From Megaleporinus macrocephalus (Eukaryota; Chordata; Actinopteri; Characiformes; Anostomidae): 64,000 nucleotides of DNA. Shown here in pieces: positions 1-12,700 of this stretch. A model generated the notes under the pieces. That model did not search any database. It was given only the letters and a program-made list of their open reading frames with translations, and was not told the DNA's origin. The DNA lies in assembly GCA_021613375.1 (NCBI GenBank), contig CM038711.1, positions 20,855,694 to 20,919,693 of the forward strand, written 5' to 3'. The first letter of the stretch is position 1; each line of letters begins with the position of its first letter. Made by a program: the position numbers and the translations under genes.

Positions 1-2191
1 CAGCAAAGAAGTGTCTTAGTTTGTCTAACTACGTTTGTCCATATTTTTTCTCTTCTGGACTGAGGACTTTAGGACAGCAAAGGACAAAGATTAAGGTTGG
101 GTGACATGGAAAAACGCTAACATAGTAATACCTTAAAATTTGTATATGTCTGTGCAATATGTGCAGTTCTGTAAGGTATAATAATAATATTTTTTTCTGA
201 GCATCAGTACTTCTAGAACAGTACTTGTTACTATAAAATGATTGGATATCAGTCCATTTGCCACTGTTGCATATTCATTAATTGTTTGATTTTTTCGGCT
301 CTTAGATAAAAATAGTTCATTTCTGTAAATGCTGAATCGATACTGGACATCTGTAATTGTTTGTTGAATGATGAGTTAAAATTATTAACATGAAAGGTGA
401 ATGTGCACACAACTTCTAAGACTGAATGCTAAATGTTAAAAACACATAATAGTTCGAGTAGTGCTGATGATATACTCAGAAAAGACTATTGTGATGCCGT
501 TTATCAACATTTAACACATCATCATATTTCCCCTCCATTTGAGATGCTTCATTACAAAGTAATTCACCTACTGTCTATTAGGTTTAACAACTAACTGATG
601 TGCAGGAACACAAAGTAATGATCCATTCCGCATCTCCGTATTACTACTGAGAACAGAGAGAGGTGAAGGCTACACAGTGCTCTTCAGAGAAAGGATGGCA
701 TTCTGCTTAAGCGGCATAGTGCAGGCTCCTCTTGTTTAACAGAGAGGAAGGAAACAGCTTGCCTAAATGTCGTCTTAATTGGCTAGTATACTGGCAGCTG
801 CTTCAACACCGTCTGTCCCCTTCTCACTAGAGCGTGCTCCGTTAGAAATGGGCTGCTCCTTTAGCAACTCAGCGCTGTCCACACTGCAAAAAAAGTGCTT
901 TGCCATACTCTTATCTGAGTGTGCGAGACAGGACTACTGGCATGCAGGACACATCGAAAATGAAGCTGACTGCAGACTATAAAACGAGACATAAATTAAT
1001 TAATCTACTAATAGAATTTGACCATTTTATGAATAATAGCTTTTGGCTCCTTTTCTGATGCCAGCATCTAATTGCATCTGAGTATCTGATGATAATCTTC
1101 CATGATTTTGTTAGATATGTCCTTAAGTTTGAGGTCAAACTAATGTATTGCCCAAAAATGTCAATGAACCCATACATGGACCAGTGAGTATTGGCTGATT
1201 TGCATAATGCTGAGTGGGGAGATTATTAGCTATGTTAGCATTTCTTGGGTGAACTTGTCCTTCAGGTGTCGGTCAAATTACACATTACAGGAGTCTTTTA
1301 CTTTAAAATAGCTCATTAAATCTTACAGGAATTACCCAATTATAAAGCACAGCTTAACGACAATACTGAAGAAAACCACATCAACAAAAATAATTAGATA
1401 AATAAATATAAAGCTACTACCTACTAATTCACATGATGCCACTTAGATGATGCTAACAGGTCATTCACGTCTATTTTGACATGCATTCCAAATACATAAA
1501 TCCACAGTGCTGCAGAGTTTAGCATTCCACCTTACCTAACAAATCTGATACACCTCATCAACTAATTAGCCAAGCCGTAATTGGTTTAGTCCAAAAGCTG
1601 CAATTCAAAAGCTCTAAAAGCTGTGATCTAGGTGGACTGCATTTCTGGACCGGTATGTCCTTGAATACAGCCTACATTTATACAAATTACGAGAACGCTG
1701 CCAGAGTATCCTTCATAGTCTTCTTTCACCAATAATGCTTTGTGCACATGTCTGAAATGCGTTGTCCATATACATATAAATATGGCATATTATAAATATG
1801 ACAATGACTCTTGACTGTTGAGCAAAGTGTTACATCAAGCAACAAAAAAAGAAAGATTTGCAAATCATTGTTTCTTTTTTGTAAAGTCTGTATATCATTC
1901 ACATCAATGTTTTGCTTGGCAGCTTATCGTTCATATTAACAGTATTTGCATTTTACATGCTGACTTCTCTGCGATTATGTGACAAAACAGTTCCTTTTTG
2001 CATTATGTAATACAAACAAGGATCATTTATGGACAGTGCTACCAAGAACCTATTCTTCTAAACAGTGGTCTTGTTTCTGGAATGCAGCTAGAGTGTTAGA
2101 AAAAGGTAAAGGTTGATATTCTGCAGTGCTGTGGCTCACCAATACATGAGGGTGACACCTGTGATCTATTCCCAGTGAATACTGCCACTAC
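1..2191. other. hydin intron, left edge of window
   Basis: AT-rich sequence downstream of the last visible hydin exon. I see no further hydin exon, no transposon coding sequence and no RNA gene. A short stretch near 1840-1870 (agatttgcaaatcattg) resembles a common fish interspersed repeat but is too short to classify. Confidence 0.6.
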
Positions 2192-2496
2192 CTGATAAAG
2201 TACTGCTGCTGGTCCAGCAGGAAGGCCCAGCGGTAGGAGACAGGGAGCGGGCTGCAATTGGTCATGGTGATCTGCTGTTGGGCCTCTGTGTGGTTGAGCA
2301 CACAGCTGAAGTCCATCATGTCGCTGGAGAAGTGTAAGTTGGACCTCACATGCAAGGCCACCATGTCACGCTGAGGGTGCTCACTATACCGCACCTCCAG
2401 CAGCTCTTCAGCCACACGGCTTACAAGATCTGACCGGTACGAGGGGTCAAAGCGAATCCACAGCTCTGTCTCTGCACCCACGCTCAGCACCAACCT
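2192..2496 (-). CDS. hydin: hydin coding exon 20 (last in window)
   Basis: 305-nt exon, phase 0 in and phase 2 out. The acceptor is ttatag (minus strand) and the donor is CAG|gtagtg. It encodes about 101 residues with WIRFDPSYRSDL, VAEELLEVRYSEHPQ and TMTNCSPLPVSYRWAFLL, all of which match vertebrate HYDIN around residue 1,000. It holds the end of one ASH-like domain (RVAEELLEVRY to VALHVRS) and the start of the next (LHFSSDMMDFSCVLNHTEA). The family usually has FGC where this copy reads FSC. The frame is open throughout, making this one of the best-preserved exons here. Confidence 0.93.
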
Positions 2497-5009
2497 CTAT
2501 AAGGACAAAAGAAAACAGATGGGCAGCAGAGCAGGTTGATGCTTCAGATATTCTAAAACAACGATTTCAGGTTCAGCTGCAGTGGTGTTTGTGATTTGTT
2601 ACAGAAATTTTTACCTGGATTTCTTCATTTATCACTAGTAAAATGTGGTCTGAAGTCACAATTATAGACAAACACAAGCTAACTAAACTAAAAACACATA
2701 AATAGTGGTGCTTTTCCTGTCTTTTATTGAGCACAATGAGTAAACATCAACAGGGCATTCTAGAAAAAGTAAGTTCCTTAGCTAATGACTTCTCTGAGAA
2801 ATAATTGACAAAAGGTGTTTCAGTTAAGGGGATTGGAAGTATGTGTTTCACACTGTTGTTCCCAATAAAGACCAGTGTGAATCATGCCTTAATGCAAACA
2901 ATTTTAGAAGACACATGAAGCTGGATAAATCTACAAAAACTCTGTAATCTAAATAAAGAAAATTGAGAACTGTTGCTACTCATCCTGTTAAGAGCACAAC
3001 AGGTAATCCTGAAAGATGTGAGAAGCAACCCATGCTTAACACCAAAGACCATCAGAAGAATCTACAAATTGCAAAAACCTTTGTTTTCACTAGTAGAAAT
3101 ACAAGAATGAACAAGAATGGTAAGTTGCTGCCGTCCAAAAAATTATTGCAGCCCGTCTCAAGATTTCCAAAGACACAGTGTTTCTGGGAAAGTGTTCTAT
3201 TAAAAGATGAGACAAAAGTGGAACTTCTTAGTACAAATACACAATGTTACGTTATGATGGATGTACAAGGAAGATGTCCTGTGTCACGCCCTGCTAGTCT
3301 TCCCCTGTCTGAGTCTTTGTTTACGTCCAGTCATGTCCACATGGTGTTTGTTTTGGTCACATGCTCCTTGTCTCCGCCCTAGCCCCGCCTGTCACACCTG
3401 TTTTTCGTTCGTCATGTCATGTCATGTCATGTCACCAGGTCCCTCTCATTACCTTGTGTTATATAAACCCCATGTTTGCAGTCTGTGTCTGTCCTACATT
3501 GTTATGCTGTCGGTGTGTTCACACTTGTTTTGTTTGCCTGTTTTTTGCCTGTTTTGCTATCATGAATGTCATTAAACCTGTAAATCCTCATCTGCATGTG
3601 TATCTGCCTCCGCCGTTTCCCACACCGTTACATCCTGATGAACTGAAACACATTTAAAGCAGAAAGAGTCCAAAATTCATTCTCAACATTCTGCAAATCT
3701 TGCTTGCAGCTACAGGAAACATTTGTTGGATGTGATTACTGTTAAAAGGTGTTCTACAGGCTATTAAATTCAAGCATTAGCTTACTCTTACTCTAGCCTG
3801 CTCTGTGGATGTTTACTCAATGTTCTCGATTTTGTGTATTTGTGTATTATTAATTTAGTTCAATTTTGATTATCTACAACTGTGACAAATATCAGATAAC
3901 ATTTTATTAGCAAGCAATGTAGAAATCGAGGCAATTAAACAAATCCTTGAAAAATGCTAAGCTGACTAAGATGTGGTAAATGAATATTATGTTGCATAGT
4001 GCTGAGAACTATAGATTTTTTCTGGTGTTAGGTGAAGCGCTCATGTAAGGATTATTTCATGAATTATCAAAAATTGGTTAATTTTTGATAAAAGTCAACA
4101 ATCAAAATTTGCATGTCACGTCATTTCAACACAATATGGCAGCTTGTCACATGCAAGGGTGATGGGAAGGAACATTAGAACATTCACAGCAATCTATGGC
4201 TAAATTTGTAAGGTGTGTTTCATGCTAAGAAGGTGTAGTAAAGTTTTTCCCAGAATACCTTAACAGGCCAAAATGACTTTTTTATACCTTTGAGGTGGTG
4301 AATCCAAATGGCTCAGCCAGGGTGAGCTCCATAGAGAGATCCAGTGTAGATACACTCCTCAGACACAATCTCTTGTACAGAGGTTCCAAAGGCATGTCTG
4401 GAACCTGGAGGATATAGAGTTGGAGTAAGTTAATTTAACTCAACAGCTACCACCAAATATAAGGCAAATGGAGGTAGACACAAAACTGGACCCAGACAAC
4501 AAAACCCTGAACACAAAGTATAATAAGCAGGTTGATAAGCAGGTTATTGTATAATAAACAGGTTTCTGTCCTCTGATCTACTCATAATTCCTAGAAAGTC
4601 TTCCTAGAGTATTCAGAGAGTCTCTAATATTGTTTAATTCAGAATAATATTTCTGCAAGGCCAATACTGTGTATATAAACCAAACTTTAACATCCCACCT
4701 TCCTTTTCTTCCCTCTAATCCAACCACTAAGTTTCCTCTCTATTCTCTTAGCCCCCCGCCCTCCACTTCTCCTTACATGCTTTAATCCTGCAGTCCCTGC
4801 TGTGGGAGCTGCCTCTAAATATTCAACCATGGGCTGTCAACACACAGATAGATGGGGTGAATCAGAGAAAAGAATGCCACAGCGCTAAATTAGAATATTT
4901 TGTTCTGAATAGGCAGATGTGCTAGGGACCTGAAAGCAGCTGTCAAAAGATAGCAGAGATCTATGAAAATCAGTATAGCTGAAGCTGAGAATGGAGAGAG
5001 AATAAGAGA

Positions 5010-5079
<70 letters not shown>

Positions 5080-6704
5080 GAGTGAAAGGGACAGATAATA
5101 AAAGTGATATAAGGCAGACAGAAAATCAGTTTCATTACTATGATGGTTCCTCCTGAGCTAGAAGTGCTTATTCTTCAGCTCTGTTGGAATTGAGGAGGAG
5201 CAGAGATGTACTACCATGGGACACAAACATAAAAGGAAATTCCACCAGTTAAAAAAGAAATTTAGCATAATCAGTGGTTGAGATGCAAATAAAGTTATTT
5301 AGTCATGGGTTTCATGTGAAATGGTCCATTTTAGAGAAACTTACAGACAGATTTCTTTACAGATGTTGGGGTGATAGGATTCTACAACAAATACAGCCAT
5401 TTTATTTACTATCCAAAACTACCAGTGAACATATGAATCTTTTGAGCTTTTATATGTAATATTGCTAATAATACAACCCTGATTCCAAAAAAACTTATGG
5501 GACGGTGTAGGTATAAATAAATGTAAATTAAAAAAACAAATCTCATAGACCCATATTATATTCACACTAGAACACATATTAGATTTGACAACTTCATGAA
5601 AATGATTAACTCATTTAGAATATGTTGGCAGCAACACACACAAAAAAAGTTGAGACAATTTCAAATATTTATCTGAGCACAGAACAGTTTTCCGTTTTTG
5701 CCTCAGTCCATCTTAAAGAGGCTTGGCCCAGAGAAGACAGCAGTGTTTCTGGATCACGTAGACATATGGATTTGCAAGATACAGCTTTAACTTGCATTTG
5801 TGGATTGCAGTGCAAACTGTGTTCACAGACGATGATGCCTGAAAGTGTTGGTGGGCCCATGCAGTGATTTCCAGCCAGAATCAAGTCTGTTTATAAACAG
5901 CACTTGAGCACAAATAAAAAATTACCATAAGTGATAATGTTGGCTTAATGTAAATGAGAAGCTGAACAGGACTAGCATACTAGAAACATTTATCTGAAGC
6001 CAAATTGATTTTATATGATTAAGAATAGTGATATTTATGGCAGCGTAATAAATACATTATTATAAAGATAATAAATATAAAACATTATGTAGATGTTTTA
6101 TTTAGCCAAATTAACACATTTGGTCTACTAACTTAAACTAAGTAAGATAAAAGTTTATCATTTGTATTTGAGCAACTGCCCTATGGGTGAAGCCATATTT
6201 TAAGAGTCTATTGACTGATGTATTGATTTACTGATCCCTGTAAGGAATTGCAGTAGTTAAGTAAGAGGCAGTGGAAAAGGATGTATCTGCAGTGCTTTCA
6301 CGACCAGTGATGGTCATCATTTGCTCTAAAGAGTAAACAAAACAACAAAAAGCTCTGTGCAGAGAAACTTTCTTTGTGAGGGAAGAGGTAATTGCCATAA
6401 TGCAAGCACACAGAACAGACTGATGCCTCAGTGGCGTGTAAACAGTCCTCTCAAAATAAAACAAAAAAAAAAGACAGACAAGGAACATTTGATGAACAAA
6501 ATCTCCGCGTTCAGCCACTGAGCTGTGGCACAAATCTCTTGATGCATGGATAACAGAAATGACATCTGATGTAGAAGTTCTTACGCAATACTGGCTTCTG
6601 CCTGACTTACCCCTCAATCTTGCTCTGGTGACATTATGAAATGCCAGCATAATAAAGTAGGTTACTGTTATATAATGCTGGAGGACAGAGATTCAATCAG
6701 ATTT

Positions 6705-6759
<55 letters not shown>

Positions 6760-9700
6760 TCCATATTCACACACAGGTGCGAACACACTTTTTCCACATA
6801 GAAATTGAGCTGCTGGGAAGACATGTCCAAAACTGGAGCGATGAATCTGCACGTGATATCCACGGTCATGATGCGCTCCTTTGCAGTCTGATGTCCCATA
6901 ACAGCATGGCATACTAGCCTCTCCCTTACAACCTGTACACACAGAAATGTATAGGTTAGTCTGACTCTTTGACTCCACAGACTTCTGTAATACTATTGCT
7001 GAACACTCCTCTAACAACACTTAAACCTAATCCTACACTTTAAAGTGTCTGTATTGGCTGCCCTGTATTCTGTCTCATTCAGCACTCTCACAACATTCTA
7101 GCCACTGCAGCTGCCTGATAGCTAATGTAACAGAAATAGCCGATGATGTTCAGCTCATTACAATGTGCTTGACTTCACCTTCTCAGGTTGGTGGCATCAT
7201 GTGAGATCTAGGTGGTTTATAAGTTATGGATCAAACTTCTGTAGGTGGATATCTGTGAAGATGATGGTTTTTGTGACATTAGAAAAACAACAAAGACTTC
7301 ATTTTAAAGCACTAAATATATGTACTGATGAGAGAACAGTATGTCTTAAAACTTTAACAATAACATTTATTTTTAAAAAGTGAAAATTACTTATGTAGTC
7401 TTTAACCTCAGTTAAACTGGTGTATATTTGATTAATTAATCTATTGTTGCATGATTAAAATACTTGATTCTGCAGCTGTTTTTCTTAATATTTGAGACAA
7501 AGTTTTTAATTTGTTGGGTTTTTTTGGTGGGGGGCAGGTGGGGGGTTGCTATAAAACTTTGTAAAACTGGTGGTGATTGGGAACCTGACATATATCTTTT
7601 ACTTATTTTAAAATAGCTTAGTCAGCCTAGTTAGACTCGCGATTAAGCAATTGTATGAGAAAATATTTTTAATATTTTATATTTACCTGGGCAATATCTA
7701 AAAACTAGCACACTATTTTCTCATTGTTCAAAAACTGTGATTAAAGGCCCTTACAAGCACTCACAGTGTTGGTTGAATTTGTGATCCAGTGGACCGAAAA
7801 AGGCAACATTTTTTCTGTTCTCTGAGGGGCAACTAATATAGACAATTTCAGGTTTTTATATCATCATGAGGACATACGATCCTCGCAAAAGGATAAATAT
7901 AATCACATGCACACATTTACTCCTTTAAATCTTTCTATTCCAAGCTCTTTACTTGATATGCACTTTTTCATAGTCTCATCTCTTATCTTAAAATGATCTT
8001 TAGGCAGGTTTGACAGCCCTGCTGTGAAATACAGCCTTGCTCTGTCAGCCCTGAGCTCCAGCACGATGAAATACATTCCAGTCAGGGCCAAGCAGTGATG
8101 TGGAGCCCTGGCGTGGGCCGTGGCGGCATGGCCTTATCTACACTCCTCACCTTCCCTCCTCTGCTGCTCCCCATTCAATCAATAGGGGCTCAGGGCAGCT
8201 ATGCCCCAGAGAGGAAGTCAATACGCTTCTCGGCACGGCTCCATTAAGAAAAGATTAAGGGTGGTTTTCAGAGCCTTTATCTCCATGCTATTCAACCTTC
8301 ACCCGTCTGTGCTGGTATGTGTAACACTGAGAAAAAAATGTGGCAATCAATTTTTCGGGTATGCTGATAAACAGTTGTTCATGTAAATCTGATATGCATG
8401 ACAAGTGACAAAGTCAGCTTGCAGCTTGTTGTATATGTAGGAGCATCAAAAATGTAAATATAAGTGCATGCTTTAAAAGCTCTTTAAATGATGTACGAAC
8501 AGAGACAATAAGCCTTTAATAAGTAGGACAATGAGGAGTTGCACAAACAAAAGTCTCAGTGAAACATTTAGTCTTTGTAGGCAGCCTGGTTGTTACTTGA
8601 ATGACTCTGTCATTGCAGTATTAAATAATGATCAGTTGCATTGAGTCCTAATTTGGACTTCAAGTACAATTCAGATATGATGTATTTTCAGAACAAAGTG
8701 TTAGCTCTACTTTGGGTGTGTCGCAGGAGCCCTCTAGCAGCATGTTAGCTGACTGGCCCGGGGCAAGCTCCAACCGCATAGGTGACAGAGTGAAGACAGG
8801 GGAATCCAGAGGAGTCACCAGTGGACTCCTAGCTCCCTGGAAGCATTGGTAGGAAGTGGGCCTCTGCGCCGGAACAGTGGAAATCCCTCTGTGGCCCAGT
8901 ACAGCTGGTGCAGACGGCTGCCTCTGTTGGTCACTCTAAAGTGGTACTGGCATGGACCAGAGCTGTAAAGCAAATAGAGGGGTCTGTAAATTCCAGGCTT
9001 TAGGATTTACTTAAGCTAAACTGGACAACACTTATAAAGAGCTTCACACAGAACCAACTGAGGTGAGCTTAAAATGTTCTAGATTGTGTCAGCACTGTAA
9101 AACATCTTATACTCATTTCCTTAAAAAAAAAAAAAAAATGAATATAATGAAATAAGCCCAGTCCGATTTTTAAAAAGAGATACAACACTGTTGTTACATA
9201 CTACTCCCTTCTGGGTCTGTGAAACATTACCCCAGTGCCTGTCGTCAAGTGATGGGAGGGTAGGATGGCAGAAGAGGGTCCCACACCCTTACTTAGCCAG
9301 CGCTAGATTCCACAATTCCACCCAGAGCTCCAGAGTATGCAAGTGAGACAGCTCAGGCTTCCGGGGTATTGCCCAGTGCTACAAAGAGCACTGGTCCATT
9401 GATGCCTGCCCTCAGAATTTCACCCAGTGCAACAGAGAGTACAGGCCCATGGACACCAACCCTCATCCTGCTACTCATCTTAGCTAATCTGCCAAAGCTG
9501 AATCCCCAAGGCACCTCATCTTTCGTGGCTTCTCTATCTGCCTCACCTAGTTTGGCAACCACTACTAGTACTGACCCAGTGCCTTACAGCACCAGTCTTC
9601 TTTCTGCTCCCTGGGCTGCTCCTGTTCCTGTGCTGGCTTTATGCAGCTCCTGTTCCTGTCCTCTAAAATGTTCCAGGTCTGGTTCTCCTTAGCTGCTCCT

Positions 9701-12700
9701 TCTCCACTGCTGGTTTCCTATGTAGCTCCTCCTACCCATTCTGTGCAAGGCTAATGGAGGTCTTTACAGCTGGCTTCCCAGTGACCAACTCATCCAATCT
9801 GCACTGCTGGTCCTGCCTCTATCCCCTCTATGCCCCAGTTGATGGCCTGCCATTCTCTATGGACCTTCTGTTGTGTATATATATATGTATGTATACTATA
9901 ATTAAACAAGTTGTTCATTATTTGATTCACCTTCTACACAGCTTCATTTTGGGAAACGTACTTTCAGTTTTTCCAAGTAATCTGAGCAGATATTTTCCAC
10001 ACCTCCAAAGTTCATGCTTAGAAGTTGCACAAACAAAGTAATCCTAAACACATTTAGTGATGCTGAGGCCCGGGCTCTGACAGCGCCAGCAGTTCCTTTG
10101 TTTGCAAATTTTCTTCTTTTTGTGCAAGCCCTTTTGTCAGTGGAGTCTTCTTGACAGCTTCACATCTGACTTCTAAAACTGAAAGAATAAACAGAAATAC
10201 TTGTGCATTTGTTTTCAGACCTGAAGCCTGAAGACGTAACTCAGGTTTTCTCTTCACTTGCTTTGACTTCCTCTTCCACAAGCAAGTAGAATTTTCTTAT
10301 ATCTCCTCAGAAATATCTGCAGAAAAATGTATTAGAGGCTTGTTTCGAATGAAAATTAAATAAGCAAAGGCATGTCTCTGATTTGATTGACTGTCAAAGG
10401 TGTTTACTGCCTTCTGCCCAAAGTGTACTGGCATATGCTCCAGCACCCCCCTGTGGCTCAATAGGATAAGTACTTTAAATGATATATGAATAATTGTCTC
10501 TGACAATTTTTTCCCAAATTTAGCAGATTAGTCTAGAGCAATAATGTGTCAACAAGTAATGGAAAGCTATTTTCACCAATCCGCATTGTGTAAGGAATCT
10601 CAAATAGATTTGCTTACAAATAACAAAAGCACATCACATTATTAAAATCAGATGTAGCAACTGGGTCAGTATTTCCTAACCAATACGTCTGGGCTGTTAA
10701 CTACATAACTACAGTAATCATGAACAATGTGTAAATCTGACTGTTCTTAAGGTGCTTTAAAACTTTTTTTACAGCAAACTCAGCTTGTATTTTACAGTGT
10801 ACCTGAAGTGGGCTCCAAGGTCCAGGCTGGGGGCAAAAGGTCTATCAGTGACGATAGTTGTGCCTTTGCCTGCGGCCGACACGGCAACTGTGTGGACTTG
10901 ACTGTCCCGAACGGCCAGCTGCAGTTTGTCTTGGAAGGGCAGTGTGTCATTAAGCTGGGCCACCAGCTTTAGCTCAAGCTGCCCATTTGGGGTGACCTCA
11001 CCTTCTGCAGGCTCCACTCGCCACTGTGACCTTCTCTGAGCCTGCACACAGCACATTGCACAAAACAACAGTTTTTTACTCAATGACAACATATAAATAA
11101 TGTAAATAAGAGTTTAGAAATGAATACAGTATGCACAAAAGCACAAGAAGTACTGTTATTAGCTATGTGTTAGCAACATAATTCAATTTAAAATATAGAT
11201 ATTGACACAGAAGAATAGATGGCTTACTTTTGACCAGTTTGTATAGAAATGCACATTCCCTCATATCTGCGATTTATGAGTTATGATCTCCCAACAATGA
11301 GATGTCACTCACACGCCTCCACTAAGACAAATCTTGTCTCATCCTTGTAGTTTAATGAGGGACACCTTTTAATGAACATCCATGAAGATACCTATGTGTG
11401 TGTGTGCTCTTTTTTCAGCATGATTCCCTTTATCTGCAACTTTTCTGGAGGATGACTGCAGGAGGAGCAGGAGGGGATAGAAGTGGAGTGAGAGAGGAGG
11501 ACAAAAGATTTTTCTCTGGGGAAGAGTGCATGGAGGCTAATGGAGGCAATACGAGTTGTGTTTGTATTTCATGAGCTGAGTGAGCTGAACACTAGGCCAG
11601 CACCAGTGCTTTGCTATTCTCACAGAGGATAACGAGGGTAACCTTATACGCCAGATCCTTTGCACCTTATGCTCTCTCCCATTCATGATGGGAAACATGC
11701 CATTGAGGAAATCCCTGCATCTTCCACTCATCATCTTCTTTCTAAGCATTTTGCACACGGCACCACCCTTGGTCTTCATCCGCTCTGTCTTCTCTTGCAG
11801 GCAGCCTCGACCATTAGCTGAAAGGCAGATTAAAATCAATTCCCATAATGCACCGTGCTGATTGATGTCTCCCACAGAATGTTTTAATTGGGATTTTTCA
11901 AACTTAGGGAAGAGAATGGCGGTGGGTTGTGAGTGGGTTATTCTGATTATGGTGTATTATTTATCTTCTTCAGCGGGGCTCATCCTGCTATTTGGGCAAA
12001 GCGCACTGCATTCATCATGTTCCACCTGCATCTGTCCCATCGCTTGTTCCATCCAACTGTGGCTAAACAGAAAGAAGCTATGCTCCTTTTTAAGTGCACA
12101 ATGTGCCATGTAAACATCCACCATGAATAAAATGCAGAAGTAACTGCTCCAAACTGATATTAAGTGTTTGCAGGTCATTACGTCAGTGCGTGTGTGGCCC
12201 TATGTCTGTCTGAGTGTGTGTGTGTGTGTGATAGGCAGAGGGATGCCACTAAGCTGGAGAAGCGACGAGTGACAGAAACCTAATCCCTGTAGCAGTCATG
12301 TAGAACCACACAGTGGCGAGTTCTGACTACTGATTCAGCTCACTCATACTGCTCAGTCAAACTCTGGCTGAAGACCAAGTTATGCAAAAAAAAAAAAAAA
12401 ATCACTCCTGCTATCTCACAACCACAACTGCTTGGCCAAATGCTATATAAAGTTCAAATTCTGAAAATTCAGGCATTTAAAAATTAAAAAAGCTTACAGA
12501 GGTAAATACTTTCATAAAAGTAACTAAAAAATTTTTTTTCTAATAAACTTAAGACTGCTGGCTCCCATTTCCCATTTTTAGGTCAGTTAGGTCAGCTTTC
12601 ATGTTTAGGTCAAGCTTAAAAAACTGCGGTCAATGTAATTTCTGCCCAGAATGTGCTGAAATTATAAACTGATTAAAAATCATCTTGTTAAGAAAAAAAG

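Larger units (their letters stand above)
2497..4287. other. hydin intron with nested transposons
   Basis: 1.8 kb intron. Most of it (about 2.83-3.85 kb) is an old Tc1-like transposon remnant interrupted by a solo LTR at 3282-3632. The rest is AT-rich and unassigned. Confidence 0.6.
4405..6788. other. hydin intron with microsatellites and an interspersed repeat
   Basis: 2.4 kb. It holds a compound TG/GA microsatellite at 5011-5076, a dispersed fish repeat at about 5466-5880, and a CA microsatellite ending only about 40 bp from the next exon. The remainder is unassigned. Confidence 0.6.

Noticed and set aside
2963..3657. Overlapping plus-strand open frames at 3.0-3.7 kb
   Set aside because: They run through a Tc1 remnant and an LTR; not a host gene.
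8040..8240. Higher-complexity intronic stretch that might be a conserved non-coding element
   Set aside because: Conservation cannot be judged without other genomes.
9369..9692. Ser/Thr/Pro-rich open frame on the plus strand
   Set aside because: Comes from a tandem repeat and a C/T-rich tract, has no recognisable domain, and lies in a hydin intron.
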